Shown here: piece after piece, positions 35,874-44,337 of the stretch
Layout of the letters: every line of letters starts with the position of its first letter
Position numbering within the stretch: position 1 is the first letter of the stretch
Position numbers and translations under genes: made by a program
Origin: Streptomyces longhuiensis
GTDB lineage: Bacteria; Actinomycetota; Actinomycetes; Streptomycetales; Streptomycetaceae
Assembly (NCBI RefSeq): GCF_020616555.1
Contig: NZ_CP085173.1
Coordinates: 3,793,501 to 3,857,500 of the forward strand
Direction: 5' to 3'
DNA length: 64,000 bases
Notes under the pieces: generated by a model
What the model saw: the letters and a program-made list of their open reading frames with translations, nothing else
What the model was told of the DNA's origin: nothing
Database searches by the model: none

Positions 35874-37809
35874 CACGCTCAAGAGCAGCACGGCCGGCGC
35901 GGGTGGCCTGCGCCGCGTCCTGCTCGACAACGGCGCGCTGAGCGCCCTGGTCGTCCTGGTGATAGCGATGTCGCTGCTGTCCGGCGACTTCCTGACCACG
36001 CAGAACCTGCTCAACGTCGGCGTGCAGGCCGCCGTGACCGCGATCCTCGCGTTCGGCGTCACCTTCGTCATCGTCTCGGCGGGTATCGACCTGTCGGTCG
36101 GCTCCGTGGCCGCTCTGTCGGCGACGGTCCTCGCGTGGGCCGCGACCAGCGAGGGCGTCCCGGTGTGGATCGCCGTGATCCTCGCCGTCGTCACCGGTGT
36201 CGCCTGTGGATTCGTCAACGGCGCGCTGATCTCGTACGGCAAGCTCCCGCCGTTCATCGCGACGCTCGCGATGCTGTCGGTGGGGCGTGGTCTGTCGCTC
36301 GTCATCTCGCAGGGCAGCCCGATCCCGTTCCCCCAGTCCGTCTCGCGGATCGGTGACACGCTCGGCGGCTGGCTGCCGGTGCCGGTGCTCGTGATGGTCG
36401 TCATGGGGCTGATCACGGCGCTGATCCTGGGCCGTACGTTCATCGGCCGGTCCATGTTCGCGATCGGCGGCAACGAAGAGGCGGCGCGCCTGTCGGGTCT
36501 GCGCGTCAAGCGGCAGAAGGTCGTCATCTACGCCCTGTCGGGCCTGTTCGCCGCCGTCGCGGGCATCGTCCTCGCCTCGCGTCTGACCTCCGCGCAGCCG
36601 CAGGCCGCGCAGGGCTACGAGCTGGACGCCATCGCCGCGGTCGTCATCGGCGGCGCCTCGCTGTCCGGCGGCGTCGGCAAGGCGTCGGGCACGTTCATCG
36701 GCGCGCTGATCCTCGCGGTGCTCAGGAACGGCCTCAACCTCCTGTCCGTGTCGGCGTTCTGGCAGCAGGTCGTCATCGGCGTCGTCATCGCGCTCGCCGT
36801 GCTCCTCGACACCGTGCGCCGCAAGGCGGGCGCGACCCCGACGGCCGCCGGCGCCACGTCCGGGCCGGGCGGCTTCAAGGGCAGACAGGCCGCCCAGTAC
36901 GTGATCGCGGCCGTCGTCGCCGCGGCGATCATCGGCGGCATCTCCCTGTGGAACAAGGGCTCTTCGGGTACGTCGACCAAGCTCGGCCTGTCCGTCTCGA
37001 CGCTGAACAACCCCTTCTTCGTGCAGATGAAGGCGGGCGCGCAGGCCGAGGCGAAGAAGGAGGGCGTCAAGCTCACGGTCACGGACGCCCAGAACGACGC
37101 TTCCCAGCAGGCCAACCAGCTCCAGAACTTCACCAGTGAGGGCATGAGCTCGGTCATCGTGAACCCCGTCGACTCCGACGCGGTCGGCCCGGCCGTGCGC
37201 GGCGCCAACAAGGCGGACATCCCCGTCGTCGCCGCCGACCGCGGCGTCAACAAGGCGAAGACGGCCACGCTCGTCGCCTCCGACAACGTCGCGGGCGGCC
37301 GGCAGGCGGCGAAGACGCTCGCCGACAAGCTCGGCGGCAGCGGAAAGATCGTGATCCTCCAGGGCACGGCCGGCACCTCCGCCAGCCGGGAGCGCGGGCA
37401 GGGCTTCGCCGAGGGCATCAAGGCGTACCCCGGCATCAAGGTCGTCGCCAAGCAGCCCGCGGACTTCGACCGCACCAAGGGCCTCGACGTCATGACCAAC
37501 ATGCTCCAGGCCAACGCGGGCGTCGACGGTGTCTTCGCCGAGAACGACGAGATGGCGCTCGGCGCGATCAAGGCGCTCGGCTCCAAGGCCGGCAAGTCCG
37601 TGGCCGTCGTCGGCTTCGACGGCACGCCGGACGGCCTCAAGGCCGTCGAGGCGGGCACGCTGTACGCGTCCGTCGCGCAGCAGCCGAAGGAGCTCGGCCG
37701 GATCGCCGTGCAGAACGCGGTCAGGGCGGCGAAGGACAAGAAGGTCGCGGAGATGGTGAAGGTGCCGGTGAAGGTCGTCACCTCGAAGAACGTCGCGAGC
37801 TTCAAGTAG
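35863..37809 (+). CDS. Fused ribose ABC permease - substrate-binding protein (RbsC-RbsB)
   Basis: A single 648-residue protein that joins two subunits normally encoded separately. Residues 15-320 are an RbsC-type permease with about eight to ten helices and the coupling-loop motif GGNEEAARLSGL. After a Gly/Ala/Pro linker, one further helix (345-362) leads to an RbsB-type binding protein (372-648): LGLSVSTLNNPFFVQMKAGAQ, TDAQNDASQQANQLQNF, VVAADRGVN, FAENDEMALGA, VVGFDG. There is no signal-peptidase or lipobox site between them, so the binding protein stays tethered outside. GTG 35863 has GGAGGG upstream; ATG 35845 is an alternative. Ribose is inferred from rbsK/rbsD. Confidence 0.92.
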   Translation: MATDTLKSSTAGAGGLRRVLLDNGALSALVVLVIAMSLLSGDFLTTQNLLNVGVQAAVTAILAFGVTFVIVSAGIDLSVGSVAALSATVLAWAATSEGVPVWIAVILAVVTGVACGFVNGALISYGKLPPFIATLAMLSVGRGLSLVISQGSPIPFPQSVSRIGDTLGGWLPVPVLVMVVMGLITALILGRTFIGRSMFAIGGNEEAARLSGLRVKRQKVVIYALSGLFAAVAGIVLASRLTSAQPQAAQGYELDAIAAVVIGGASLSGGVGKASGTFIGALILAVLRNGLNLLSVSAFWQQVVIGVVIALAVLLDTVRRKAGATPTAAGATSGPGGFKGRQAAQYVIAAVVAAAIIGGISLWNKGSSGTSTKLGLSVSTLNNPFFVQMKAGAQAEAKKEGVKLTVTDAQNDASQQANQLQNFTSEGMSSVIVNPVDSDAVGPAVRGANKADIPVVAADRGVNKAKTATLVASDNVAGGRQAAKTLADKLGGSGKIVILQGTAGTSASRERGQGFAEGIKAYPGIKVVAKQPADFDRTKGLDVMTNMLQANAGVDGVFAENDEMALGAIKALGSKAGKSVAVVGFDGTPDGLKAVEAGTLYASVAQQPKELGRIAVQNAVRAAKDKKVAEMVKVPVKVVTSKNVASFK

Positions 37810-37884
37810 CCCTCATGGGTTTCGAGTGACCGACCCGGGCGCCCGACCGGCCCGTCGAGAACGCCCGTCCAGAGAACGGAGAAA

Positions 37885-38793
37885 GTGACAGCGATGCACG
37901 ACTACGACCTGTTGGTGGTGGGGTCGGCCAACGCCGACCTGGTGACCGTCGTCGAGCGCCGCCCGGGCGCCGGGGAGACGGTCCTCGGCTCGGACCTGGC
38001 CGTCCACCCGGGCGGCAAGGGCGCCAACCAGGCCGTCGCCGCCGCGCGCCTCGGGGCCCGTACGGCGCTGCTCGCGCGGGTCGGCGACGACGGGCACGGG
38101 CGGCTGCTGCTCGACTCGATGAGGTCGGCGGGCGTCGACCCGGTCGGCGTCCTCGTCGGCGGGGCGCCCACCGGGGTCGCCCTGATCACGGTGGACCCGT
38201 CCGGGGACAACAGCATCGTGGTGGCACCGGGTGCCAATGCCCGGCTCACCCCGCAGGACGTCAAGGCCGCCGGCGCGCTCTTCCAGGCCTCGCCGGTGGT
38301 GTCGACGCAGCTGGAGATCCCGCTCGACACGGTCGCCGAGGTCGTACGGGCCCTGGCGCCGGGCAGCCGGTTCGTCCTCAACCCGTCCCCGCCCGCTCCC
38401 CTGCCCGCCGAGGTCCTCGCGGCCTGCGACCCGCTCATCGTCAACGAGCACGAGGCGCGGGTCGTGCTCGGCGCGGACGTCACCGGTGAGCCCGAGGACT
38501 GGGCGCAGGCGCTGCTCGCCCTCGGGCCGCGCTCCGTCGTGATCACGCTGGGCGCCGAGGGCGCGCTGGTGGCCGACGGCACGGGGACGCGCCGTGTGCC
38601 GTCCGTCAAGGTCACGGCCGTGGACACGACCGGTGCGGGGGACGCCTTCACGGCGGCCCTGGCGTGGCGGCTCGGCGCGGGCGAGAGCCTCGCGGACGCG
38701 GCGGCCTTCGCGGCCCGCGTCGGCGCGGCGGCGGTCACGAAGGAGGGCGCCCAGGCGTCCTACCCGACGACGGCCGAGGTCGCGGCGCTGTGA
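37885..38793 (+). CDS. rbsK: Ribokinase
   Basis: Phosphorylates D-ribose to ribose 5-phosphate. The 302-residue PfkB-family protein has the substrate motif GSANADLV (N-terminal), HPGGKGANQAVAAARLG with the GGKGANQ di-glycine hinge (residues 46-52), the NPSPPAPLP and IVNEHEA blocks, and the ATP/anion-hole motif DTTGAGDAFTAAL with catalytic Asp. GTG 37885 has GGAG three bases upstream; ATG 37894, nine bases later, is an equally plausible start. 75 bases separate it from the transporter fusion, and its TGA overlaps the rbsD GTG. Confidence 0.95.
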   Translation: MTAMHDYDLLVVGSANADLVTVVERRPGAGETVLGSDLAVHPGGKGANQAVAAARLGARTALLARVGDDGHGRLLLDSMRSAGVDPVGVLVGGAPTGVALITVDPSGDNSIVVAPGANARLTPQDVKAAGALFQASPVVSTQLEIPLDTVAEVVRALAPGSRFVLNPSPPAPLPAEVLAACDPLIVNEHEARVVLGADVTGEPEDWAQALLALGPRSVVITLGAEGALVADGTGTRRVPSVKVTAVDTTGAGDAFTAALAWRLGAGESLADAAAFAARVGAAAVTKEGAQASYPTTAEVAAL

Positions 38794-39179
38794 GGAAGGC
38801 CGGAATACTCAACCGCCACCTGGCCGGCGCGCTCGCCGAGCTGGGCCATGGCGACGGCGTGCTCGTGTGCGACGCGGGCATGCCGATCCCGGCGGGGCCG
38901 CGGGTCGTGGACCTGGCGTTCCGGGCCGGTGTCCCGTCGTTCGCCGAGGTCGTCGACGGACTCCTGGACGAGCTGGTGGTGGAGGGCGGGACGGCCGCCA
39001 CGGAGATCCGGGCCGCGAACCCCGAGGCCGCGGGGCTGCTCGCGCAGCGCCTTCCCGCGCTCGCCTTCGTCCCGCACGAGGACCTGAAGGAGCTTTCGCG
39101 GGGCGCGCGGCTCGTCGTCCGTACGGGAGAGGCGCGGCCGTACGCGAATGTGCTGCTGCGCTGCGGGGTCTTCTTCTGA
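38790..39179 (+). CDS. rbsD: D-ribose pyranase
   Basis: Interconverts pyranose and furanose forms of ribose so the kinase receives its substrate. The 129-residue protein matches RbsD from start to end: KAGILNRHLAGALAELGHGD with the catalytic His (His20), VCDAGMPIP, VDLAFRAGVPSFAEVV, and a C-terminal YANVLLRCGVFF. GTG 38790 overlaps the rbsK TGA (GTGA, 38790-38793), so translation is coupled. It is last in the operon; a 15-bp duplication and a hairpin follow. Confidence 0.95.
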   Translation: MRKAGILNRHLAGALAELGHGDGVLVCDAGMPIPAGPRVVDLAFRAGVPSFAEVVDGLLDELVVEGGTAATEIRAANPEAAGLLAQRLPALAFVPHEDLKELSRGARLVVRTGEARPYANVLLRCGVFF

Positions 39180-39210
39180 CCGGCTGTTGCGGACATGGTT
39201 TCGGGCCTGG

Positions 39211-39240
39211 CTCGTAGGCACGCAACTCGTAGGCACGCAA
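39211..39240. repeat. 15-bp perfect tandem duplication
   Basis: CTCGTAGGCACGCAA occurs twice back to back (39211-39225, 39226-39240), directly before the rbs operon terminator. Probably a replication-slippage product; no function is evident. Confidence 0.85.
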
Positions 39241-39242
39241 AA

Positions 39243-39270
39243 GGGGGCCCGGTCGGCGGACCGGACCCCC
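39243..39270. terminator. rbs operon terminator
   Basis: GGGGGCCCGGTC (39243-39254) and GACCGGACCCCC (39259-39270) form a 12-bp stem with one C/A mismatch and a GGCG loop, 63 bases past rbsD. Confidence 0.7.
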
Positions 39271-39430
39271 TGACGCTTCCCCTCCCCATCAGAACCCCCG
39301 CGATCCCCCCGGATCCCCCTCCAGAAGTCCTGATGCCACATACGACCCGCAAAGCGCGGAAAGGGTTGCACGGTCCGCCCGGAATCTTTTCGGGGTGCCG
39401 ACACACTAGGGCAGACGTAGCGTTTCCGGC

Positions 39431-39895
39431 ATGAGCGAAAACACCGGTTCTGCCGAACCCTCCCTGCAGAAGGACGTACTCGACGAGCTCGGCGACGACC
39501 GGCTCGGCGAGATCGCCGACCTGCTCGGTACGGACGCGGCGGGTGCGCAGGACGTCGTGGGCACCACCGTCTCCGAGCTCTCCGGAGGGCTCAGGGAGAA
39601 GGCCACGGCCGATCCCGCGCAGGCCGAGGAGGTCCGGCAGGCGCTCGCCGAGACACAGGAGCAGCAGCCCTTGCAGGGCGTGGCCACGTTCGGCGGGCTC
39701 GGCGGTCTGGCGGCCGGCGGGCTGATGTCCGGGATCCTCTCGAAGATGAGCCGCCCGGTCGCGAACGCGGTGGCCAGGAAGACGGGCCTGCCGCCCGCGA
39801 CCGTCACGCGGGTCGTCGAACTCCTGATCCCGGTGCTGCTGACGGTCTTCACCAAGCGGGCCGGGGGCAAGAAGACGGGCGGCGGCCCGCTGTAG
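39431..39895 (+). CDS. DUF937 domain protein
   Basis: A 154-residue protein of the DUF937 family, whose role is unknown. It has an acidic helical N-terminus (LQKDVLDELGDDRLGEIADLLGTDAAGAQDVVG), a Gly-rich hydrophobic centre (TFGGLGGLAAGGLMSGILSKMS) and a VTRVVELLIPVLLTVFTKRA segment before a basic tail GGKKTGGG, which could associate with the membrane. ATG 39431 begins MSENTGSAEP; the ribosome site is weak. It is monocistronic, between the rbs terminator and a convergent catabolic operon. Confidence 0.85.
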   Translation: MSENTGSAEPSLQKDVLDELGDDRLGEIADLLGTDAAGAQDVVGTTVSELSGGLREKATADPAQAEEVRQALAETQEQQPLQGVATFGGLGGLAAGGLMSGILSKMSRPVANAVARKTGLPPATVTRVVELLIPVLLTVFTKRAGGKKTGGGPL

Positions 39896-39942
39896 CCGCC
39901 GCCCTCAGCCGCTGCCCGAGAGCCGGCCGCTGACGGAAGGCC

Positions 39943-40776
39943 TCAGCAGGCGTGCCGCACGAAGCGGTCCGCCGTCTCCGCGAGCACCTCGCGCCCGTCG
40001 CGTGCCCACAGCCCGTCGTTGAAGAGCTCCACCTCGATGGGCCCCGCGTACCCGGCGTCCTCGACGAGGCCGCGCCACGCGCGCATGTCGATCGCGCCGT
40101 CACCGATCTGCCCCCGTCCGTTGAGAACGCCCTCGGGCAACGGTGTGGTCCAGTCGGCCAGTTGGAAGGCGTGCAGCCGCCCGCCCGCCCCGGCGCGCGC
40201 GATCTGCGCGGACGCCCGGTCGTCCCACCAGATGTGGTACGTGTCCACGCACACGCCGACCTGCTCGGCGGGGAAGCGCTCGGCCAGGTCGAGCGCCTGC
40301 GCCAGCGTCGACACGACGCAGCGGTCCGAGGCGAACATCGGGTGCAGCGGCTCGATGGCCAGCCGGACCCCACGCCCGGCGGCGTACGGGCCGAGCTCCG
40401 CGAGCGCGTCGGCGATCCGCTCCCGCGCGCCGTGCAGGTCCTTGCTGCCTTCGGGGAGGCCGCCGGAGACCAGGACGAGGGTGTCCGTGCCGAGGGCGGC
40501 GGCCTCGTCGACGGCCGCCCGGTTGTCGTCGAGGGCCCGCACGCGCGCCTGCGGGTCGATCGCGGTGAGGAAGCCGCCCCGGCACAGTGTGGTGACGGCG
40601 AGTCCCGCGTCCCGTACGAGCTTCGCCGCGGCCTCGACCCCGTACGCCTGCACGGGCTCGCGCCACAGGCCGACGCCCGGGACCTCCAACTCGGCGCAGG
40701 CCGCGACGAGTTCTTCGAGGCCGAGCTGTTTGACGGTCATCTGGTTGATGGAGAAGCGGTCGAGGGCGTGGCTCAC
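39943..40776 (-). CDS. Sugar phosphate isomerase/epimerase (xylose isomerase-like TIM barrel)
   Basis: A 277-residue AP-endonuclease-2-fold enzyme. Metal ligands can be placed: Glu in LAIEPLHPMF, Asp/His in VGVCVDTYHIWWDD, His/Asp in FQLADWTTPLP, and a final EVELFNDGLW with Glu. It is the third gene of an operon with a Gfo/Idh/MocA dehydrogenase and a DUF993 protein; its ATG (40776) overlaps the DUF993 stop by four bases. That coupling suggests a joint pathway for an unusual sugar or cyclitol, the isomerase acting on a keto intermediate. The substrate is unknown. Confidence 0.88.
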   Translation of the reverse strand: MSHALDRFSINQMTVKQLGLEELVAACAELEVPGVGLWREPVQAYGVEAAAKLVRDAGLAVTTLCRGGFLTAIDPQARVRALDDNRAAVDEAAALGTDTLVLVSGGLPEGSKDLHGARERIADALAELGPYAAGRGVRLAIEPLHPMFASDRCVVSTLAQALDLAERFPAEQVGVCVDTYHIWWDDRASAQIARAGAGGRLHAFQLADWTTPLPEGVLNGRGQIGDGAIDMRAWRGLVEDAGYAGPIEVELFNDGLWARDGREVLAETADRFVRHAC

Positions 40777-41924
40777 TGGTCGACTCCGTACACGCTGAGC
40801 AGGGACTTCATCCGGGTCTCCGCAAGGGCGGGGTCCGGGAACAGGTCGAGGCCGTCGGCGAGTTCGTAGGCGCGCGCGAGGTGCGGGAGCGGGCGGGCGG
40901 ACTGGAGGCCGCCGACCATCGTGAAGTGGGACTGGTGTCCCGCGAGCCAGGCGAGCAGGACGACGCCCGTCTTGTAGAAGCGGGTCGGCTTCTCGAAGAG
41001 GTGCCGGGACAACTCGACCGTCGGGTCGAGCAGTTCACGGAACTTGGCGGTGTCCCCCGTGTCGAGGACGCGCACCGCCTCGGCCGCGAGCGGGCCCAGC
41101 GGGTCGAAGATGCCGAGGAGCGCGTGACTGAAGCCCTGCTCGTCGCCCGCGATCAGCTCGGGGTAGTTGTAGTCGTCCCCGGTGTAGCAGCGCACGCCCC
41201 GCGGGAGGCGGCGGCGCAGCTCGACCTCGCGCCGGGCGTCCAGGAGCGAGACCTTGATGCCGTCGACCTTGTCGGGGTGCGCGGCGATCACGTCGAGGAA
41301 CGTCTCGGTGGCGGCGTCGAGGTCCGGCGAACCCCAGTAGCCGTCCAGGGCGGGGTCGAACATCGGGCCGAGCCAGTGCAGGATGACGGGCTCGGACGCC
41401 TGGCGCAGCAGGTGCCCGTAGACGTCGAGGTAGTCCTCGGGTCCGGACGCCGCGGCCGCCAGGGCCCGCGAGGCCATGAGGATCGCCTGCGCGCCCGTCC
41501 CCTCCACGAGCGCGAGCTGTTCCTCGTAGGCCGCGCGGACCTCGGCGAGTGTGGCGGGCCCGGTCAGTTGGTCGGTGCCCACGCCGCACGCGACGGCGCC
41601 TCCGGCCGACCTGGCCTCGGCGGTCGAGCGCCGGATCAGCTCGGCCGCGCCCGCCCAGTCGAGGCCCATGCCGCGCTGGGCGGTGTCCATGGCCTCGGCG
41701 ACGCCCAGGCCGTGCGCCCACAGATGACGGCGGAAGGCGAGCGTCGCGTCCCAGTCGACGGCGGCCGCGCCGGGCCCGGCGTCGGCGAGCGGGTCGGCGA
41801 CGACGTGCGCCGCCGAGAAGACGGTCCGCGAGACGAGCGGCGCGCCCGTGGCGAAGGAGGCCGGCTCGGCGCGCGGGGAGTAGTCACGCAGCGAACCGCC
41901 GGGGCCGGGGAGTCGGATCGTCAC
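40773..41924 (-). CDS. DUF993 protein, dihydrodipicolinate synthase-like TIM barrel
   Basis: A 383-residue protein of the DUF993 family, a DapA/NAL-like (beta/alpha)8 group of unknown function. The likely Schiff-base lysine is Lys224 in VDGIKVSLLD; nearby blocks include ILHWLGPMFDPALDGYWG, YTGDDYNYPELIAGD and GGLQSARPLPHLARAYEL. It would therefore be an aldolase or a dehydratase for a 2-oxo-acid or keto-sugar. GTG 41924 overlaps the dehydrogenase stop in GTGA (41921-41924) and its own stop overlaps the isomerase start. The middle position in a tightly coupled operon points to a carbon-carbon cleavage step. Confidence 0.85.
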   Translation of the reverse strand: MTIRLPGPGGSLRDYSPRAEPASFATGAPLVSRTVFSAAHVVADPLADAGPGAAAVDWDATLAFRRHLWAHGLGVAEAMDTAQRGMGLDWAGAAELIRRSTAEARSAGGAVACGVGTDQLTGPATLAEVRAAYEEQLALVEGTGAQAILMASRALAAAASGPEDYLDVYGHLLRQASEPVILHWLGPMFDPALDGYWGSPDLDAATETFLDVIAAHPDKVDGIKVSLLDARREVELRRRLPRGVRCYTGDDYNYPELIAGDEQGFSHALLGIFDPLGPLAAEAVRVLDTGDTAKFRELLDPTVELSRHLFEKPTRFYKTGVVLLAWLAGHQSHFTMVGGLQSARPLPHLARAYELADGLDLFPDPALAETRMKSLLSVYGVDQ

Positions 41925-43078
41925 AGCGAGATCTCCGGGACGTCCAGGCGGCGGCCCTCGGCCGACGACTTCAGGCCGAGCTCGGCGAGCTGCACCCCGC
42001 GGGCACCCGCGAACAGGTCCCAGCGGTAGGGAGCGTCGGCGTACACGTGCTTGAGGAACAGCTCCCACTGCGCCTTGAAGCCGTTGTCGAACTCCTGGTT
42101 GTCGGGGACCTCCTGCCACTGGTCGCGGAAGGAGTACGTGGCCGGCAGGTCCGGGTTCCATACAGGCTTCGGGGTCGAAGCGCGGTGCTGGACACGGCAG
42201 TTGCGCAGCCCGGCGACGGCGGAACCCTCGGTGCCGTCCACCTGGAACTCGACGAGCTCGTCCCGGTTGACCCGCACCGACCAGGAGGAGTTGATCTGCG
42301 CGACGGCGCCGCCGTCGAGCTCGAAGATGCCGTACGCCGAGTCGTCGGCCGTCGCGTCGTACGGCTTGCCGCCCTCGTCCCAGCGCTGCGGTATGTGCGT
42401 CGAGGCCAGCGCCTGCACGCTGGTCACCCGGCCGAACAGCTCGTGGAGCACGTACTCCCAGTGCGGGAACATGTCGACGACGATGCCGCCGCCGTCCTCC
42501 GACCGGTAGTTCCAGCTCGGCCGCTGCGCCTCCTGCCAGTCGCCCTCGAAAACCCAGTAGCCGAACTCGCCGCGCACGGACAGGATCCGCCCGAAGAAGC
42601 CGCCGTCGATGAGGCGCTTGAGCTTGAGCAGGCCCGGCAGGAACAGCTTGTCCTGGACGACGCCGTGCTTGATGCCCTTCGCCTTCGCCAGGCGGGCCAG
42701 TTCGAGCGCGCCGCCGAGGCTCGTCGCCGAGGGCTTCTCCGTGTAGAGGTGCTTTCCGGCGGCGATGGCCTTCTTGAGCGCCTCCTCGCGGGCGGAGGTG
42801 ACCTGTGCGTCGAAGTAGATGTCGATCGTGTCGTCGGCGAGGACGGCGTCGAGGTCGGTGGAGACGTTCGCCGGGTCGAGGCCGTGCTGCTCGGCGAGCG
42901 CGAGCAGCGCGTGCTCACGGCGGCCGACGAGGACCGGCTCCGGCCACAGCACCGTGCCGTCGCCGAGGTCGAGGCCGCCCTGTTCGCGCAGGGCGAGGAG
43001 AGAGCGGACGAGGTGCTGGCGGTAGCCCATGCGCCCCGTCACCCCGTTCATGGCGATGCGCACCGTCTTGCGTGTCAC
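41921..43078 (-). CDS. Gfo/Idh/MocA family NAD(P)-dependent dehydrogenase
   Basis: A 385-residue oxidoreductase. N-terminal Rossmann region (IAMNGVTGRMGYRQHL), the family's EKP motif in HLYTEKPSATSL with the catalytic Lys, and a C-terminal alpha/beta domain with SWNYRSEDGGGIVVDMFPHWEYVL, where His and Asp sit in the active site. The NGVTGRMG nucleotide loop is unusual for the family, which normally has GxGxxG. GTG 43078 follows AAGGGA; an upstream in-frame GTG region lies in the promoter. First gene of the operon; a LacI-type palindrome at 43121-43138 lies in the divergent promoter. It likely oxidises a sugar or inositol hydroxyl. Confidence 0.9.
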   Translation of the reverse strand: MTRKTVRIAMNGVTGRMGYRQHLVRSLLALREQGGLDLGDGTVLWPEPVLVGRREHALLALAEQHGLDPANVSTDLDAVLADDTIDIYFDAQVTSAREEALKKAIAAGKHLYTEKPSATSLGGALELARLAKAKGIKHGVVQDKLFLPGLLKLKRLIDGGFFGRILSVRGEFGYWVFEGDWQEAQRPSWNYRSEDGGGIVVDMFPHWEYVLHELFGRVTSVQALASTHIPQRWDEGGKPYDATADDSAYGIFELDGGAVAQINSSWSVRVNRDELVEFQVDGTEGSAVAGLRNCRVQHRASTPKPVWNPDLPATYSFRDQWQEVPDNQEFDNGFKAQWELFLKHVYADAPYRWDLFAGARGVQLAELGLKSSAEGRRLDVPEISL

Positions 43079-43120
43079 GAGAGTCCCTTCGTACAGACGC
43101 CGATGAAGAACACGCTCGTC

Positions 43121-43138
43121 GTAGCAAGCGCTTTCTAC
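43121..43138. promoter_or_regulatory. LacI-type operator
   Basis: GTAGCAAGCGCTTTCTAC is an 18-bp palindrome with a single mismatched pair, centred on AAGCGCTT, the core typical of LacI/GalR sites. It lies between the divergent dehydrogenase (start 43078) and LacI (start 43245) genes and probably represses both. Confidence 0.8.
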
Positions 43139-43244
43139 ACGTGAAGAAGCTAGCCTCTGCACAGCCGGTCGGACAAGACCGGGGGCTGATGAAACGGGAT
43201 GCGAGGCCGGACGGGGGACCGGACGGCGACCGGAGGATGATGCG

Positions 43245-44294
43245 ATGACCGTGACCCTGGCGGACGTGGCGGCCCGCGCCCAGGTCTCCCCCGCCACCGT
43301 GTCCCGCGTACTGAACGGCAACTACCCCGTGGCCGCGGCCACGCGCGAGCGGGTGCTGCGCGCGGTGGACGACCTCGACTACGTGCTGAACGGGCCGGCC
43401 AGCGCCCTGGCCGCCGCCACCTCCGACCTGGTCGGCATCCTCGTGAACGACATCGCCGACCCGTTCTTCGGGATCATGGCCGGGGCCGTGCAGTCCGAGA
43501 TCGTGGGGCCCGGCGGACGCGCGGGCGGCGAGCGGCTCGCGGTCGTGTGCAACACCGGCGGGTCGCCCGAGCGCGAACTCACCTATCTGACGCTCCTGCA
43601 GCGCCAGCGGGCGGCGGCCGTCGTCCTCACGGGCGGCGCCGTCGAGGACCCCGAGCACGCCAAGGCGATCTCCGGGAAGCTGCGGCGCCTCGCGGACGCC
43701 GGGACCCGGGTCGTCCTGTGCGGGCGGCCGCCCGTGGCGGACGCGGACGCGGTGGCGCTCGCTTTCGACAACCGCGGCGGCGGCAAGGCCCTCACGGACC
43801 ACCTGCTCGACCTCGGCCACCGCAGGATCGGCTACATCGCCGGCCCCGAGGAGCGGACGACGACCCGCCACCGCCTCGAAGGGCACCGTGCGGCGCTGGC
43901 GGAGCGGGGCGTGCCCGACGACACCGACTGGACCGTGCACGGCCCGTACGACCGCCGGTCCGGTTACGAGGCGACGGTCGAACTCCTGCGCCGCGCACCG
44001 TCGTTGACAGCCGTGGTCGCCGCGAACGACACAGTGGCGCTCGGCGCGTGCGCCGCGCTGCGGGAGGCGGGCCTGAGCATTCCGGGGGACGTCTCGGTGG
44101 CCGGCTTCGACGACCTGCCGTTCAGCGTGGACGCGGTACCGGCTCTCACGACGGTCCGACTGCCGCTGGCGGAGGCGGGGGCCCGCGCGGGCCGCATCGC
44201 CATGGGCCGCGAGGCGGCTCCCGCCGGAGGGATGGCCGTGGTGCAGGGGGAGTTGATGGTGCGGGGGTCTACCGGGGTGCCGTCGAAGGGGTAG
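43245..44294 (+). CDS. LacI family transcriptional regulator
   Basis: A 349-residue repressor: HTH at VTLADVAARAQVSPATVSRVLNG (residues 3-25), hinge region ALAAATSDLVG, then an effector domain with LVGILVNDIADPFFGIMAGAV, LCGRPPV, HRRIGYIAGPEERTTTRHRLEGH, VVAANDTVALGA and GFDDLPFS. The hinge lacks the usual LLxxxARxL pattern, an oddity that may affect minor-groove insertion. ATG 43245 follows GGAGG. Divergent from the dehydrogenase-DUF993-isomerase operon, whose promoter carries its probable operator. The ligand is unknown. Confidence 0.92.
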   Translation: MTVTLADVAARAQVSPATVSRVLNGNYPVAAATRERVLRAVDDLDYVLNGPASALAAATSDLVGILVNDIADPFFGIMAGAVQSEIVGPGGRAGGERLAVVCNTGGSPERELTYLTLLQRQRAAAVVLTGGAVEDPEHAKAISGKLRRLADAGTRVVLCGRPPVADADAVALAFDNRGGGKALTDHLLDLGHRRIGYIAGPEERTTTRHRLEGHRAALAERGVPDDTDWTVHGPYDRRSGYEATVELLRRAPSLTAVVAANDTVALGACAALREAGLSIPGDVSVAGFDDLPFSVDAVPALTTVRLPLAEAGARAGRIAMGREAAPAGGMAVVQGELMVRGSTGVPSKG

Positions 44295-44337
44295 GCCTCC
44301 GCGGGTGCGGGGTGCCGCGAAGGCCGTAGGCCTGCAG

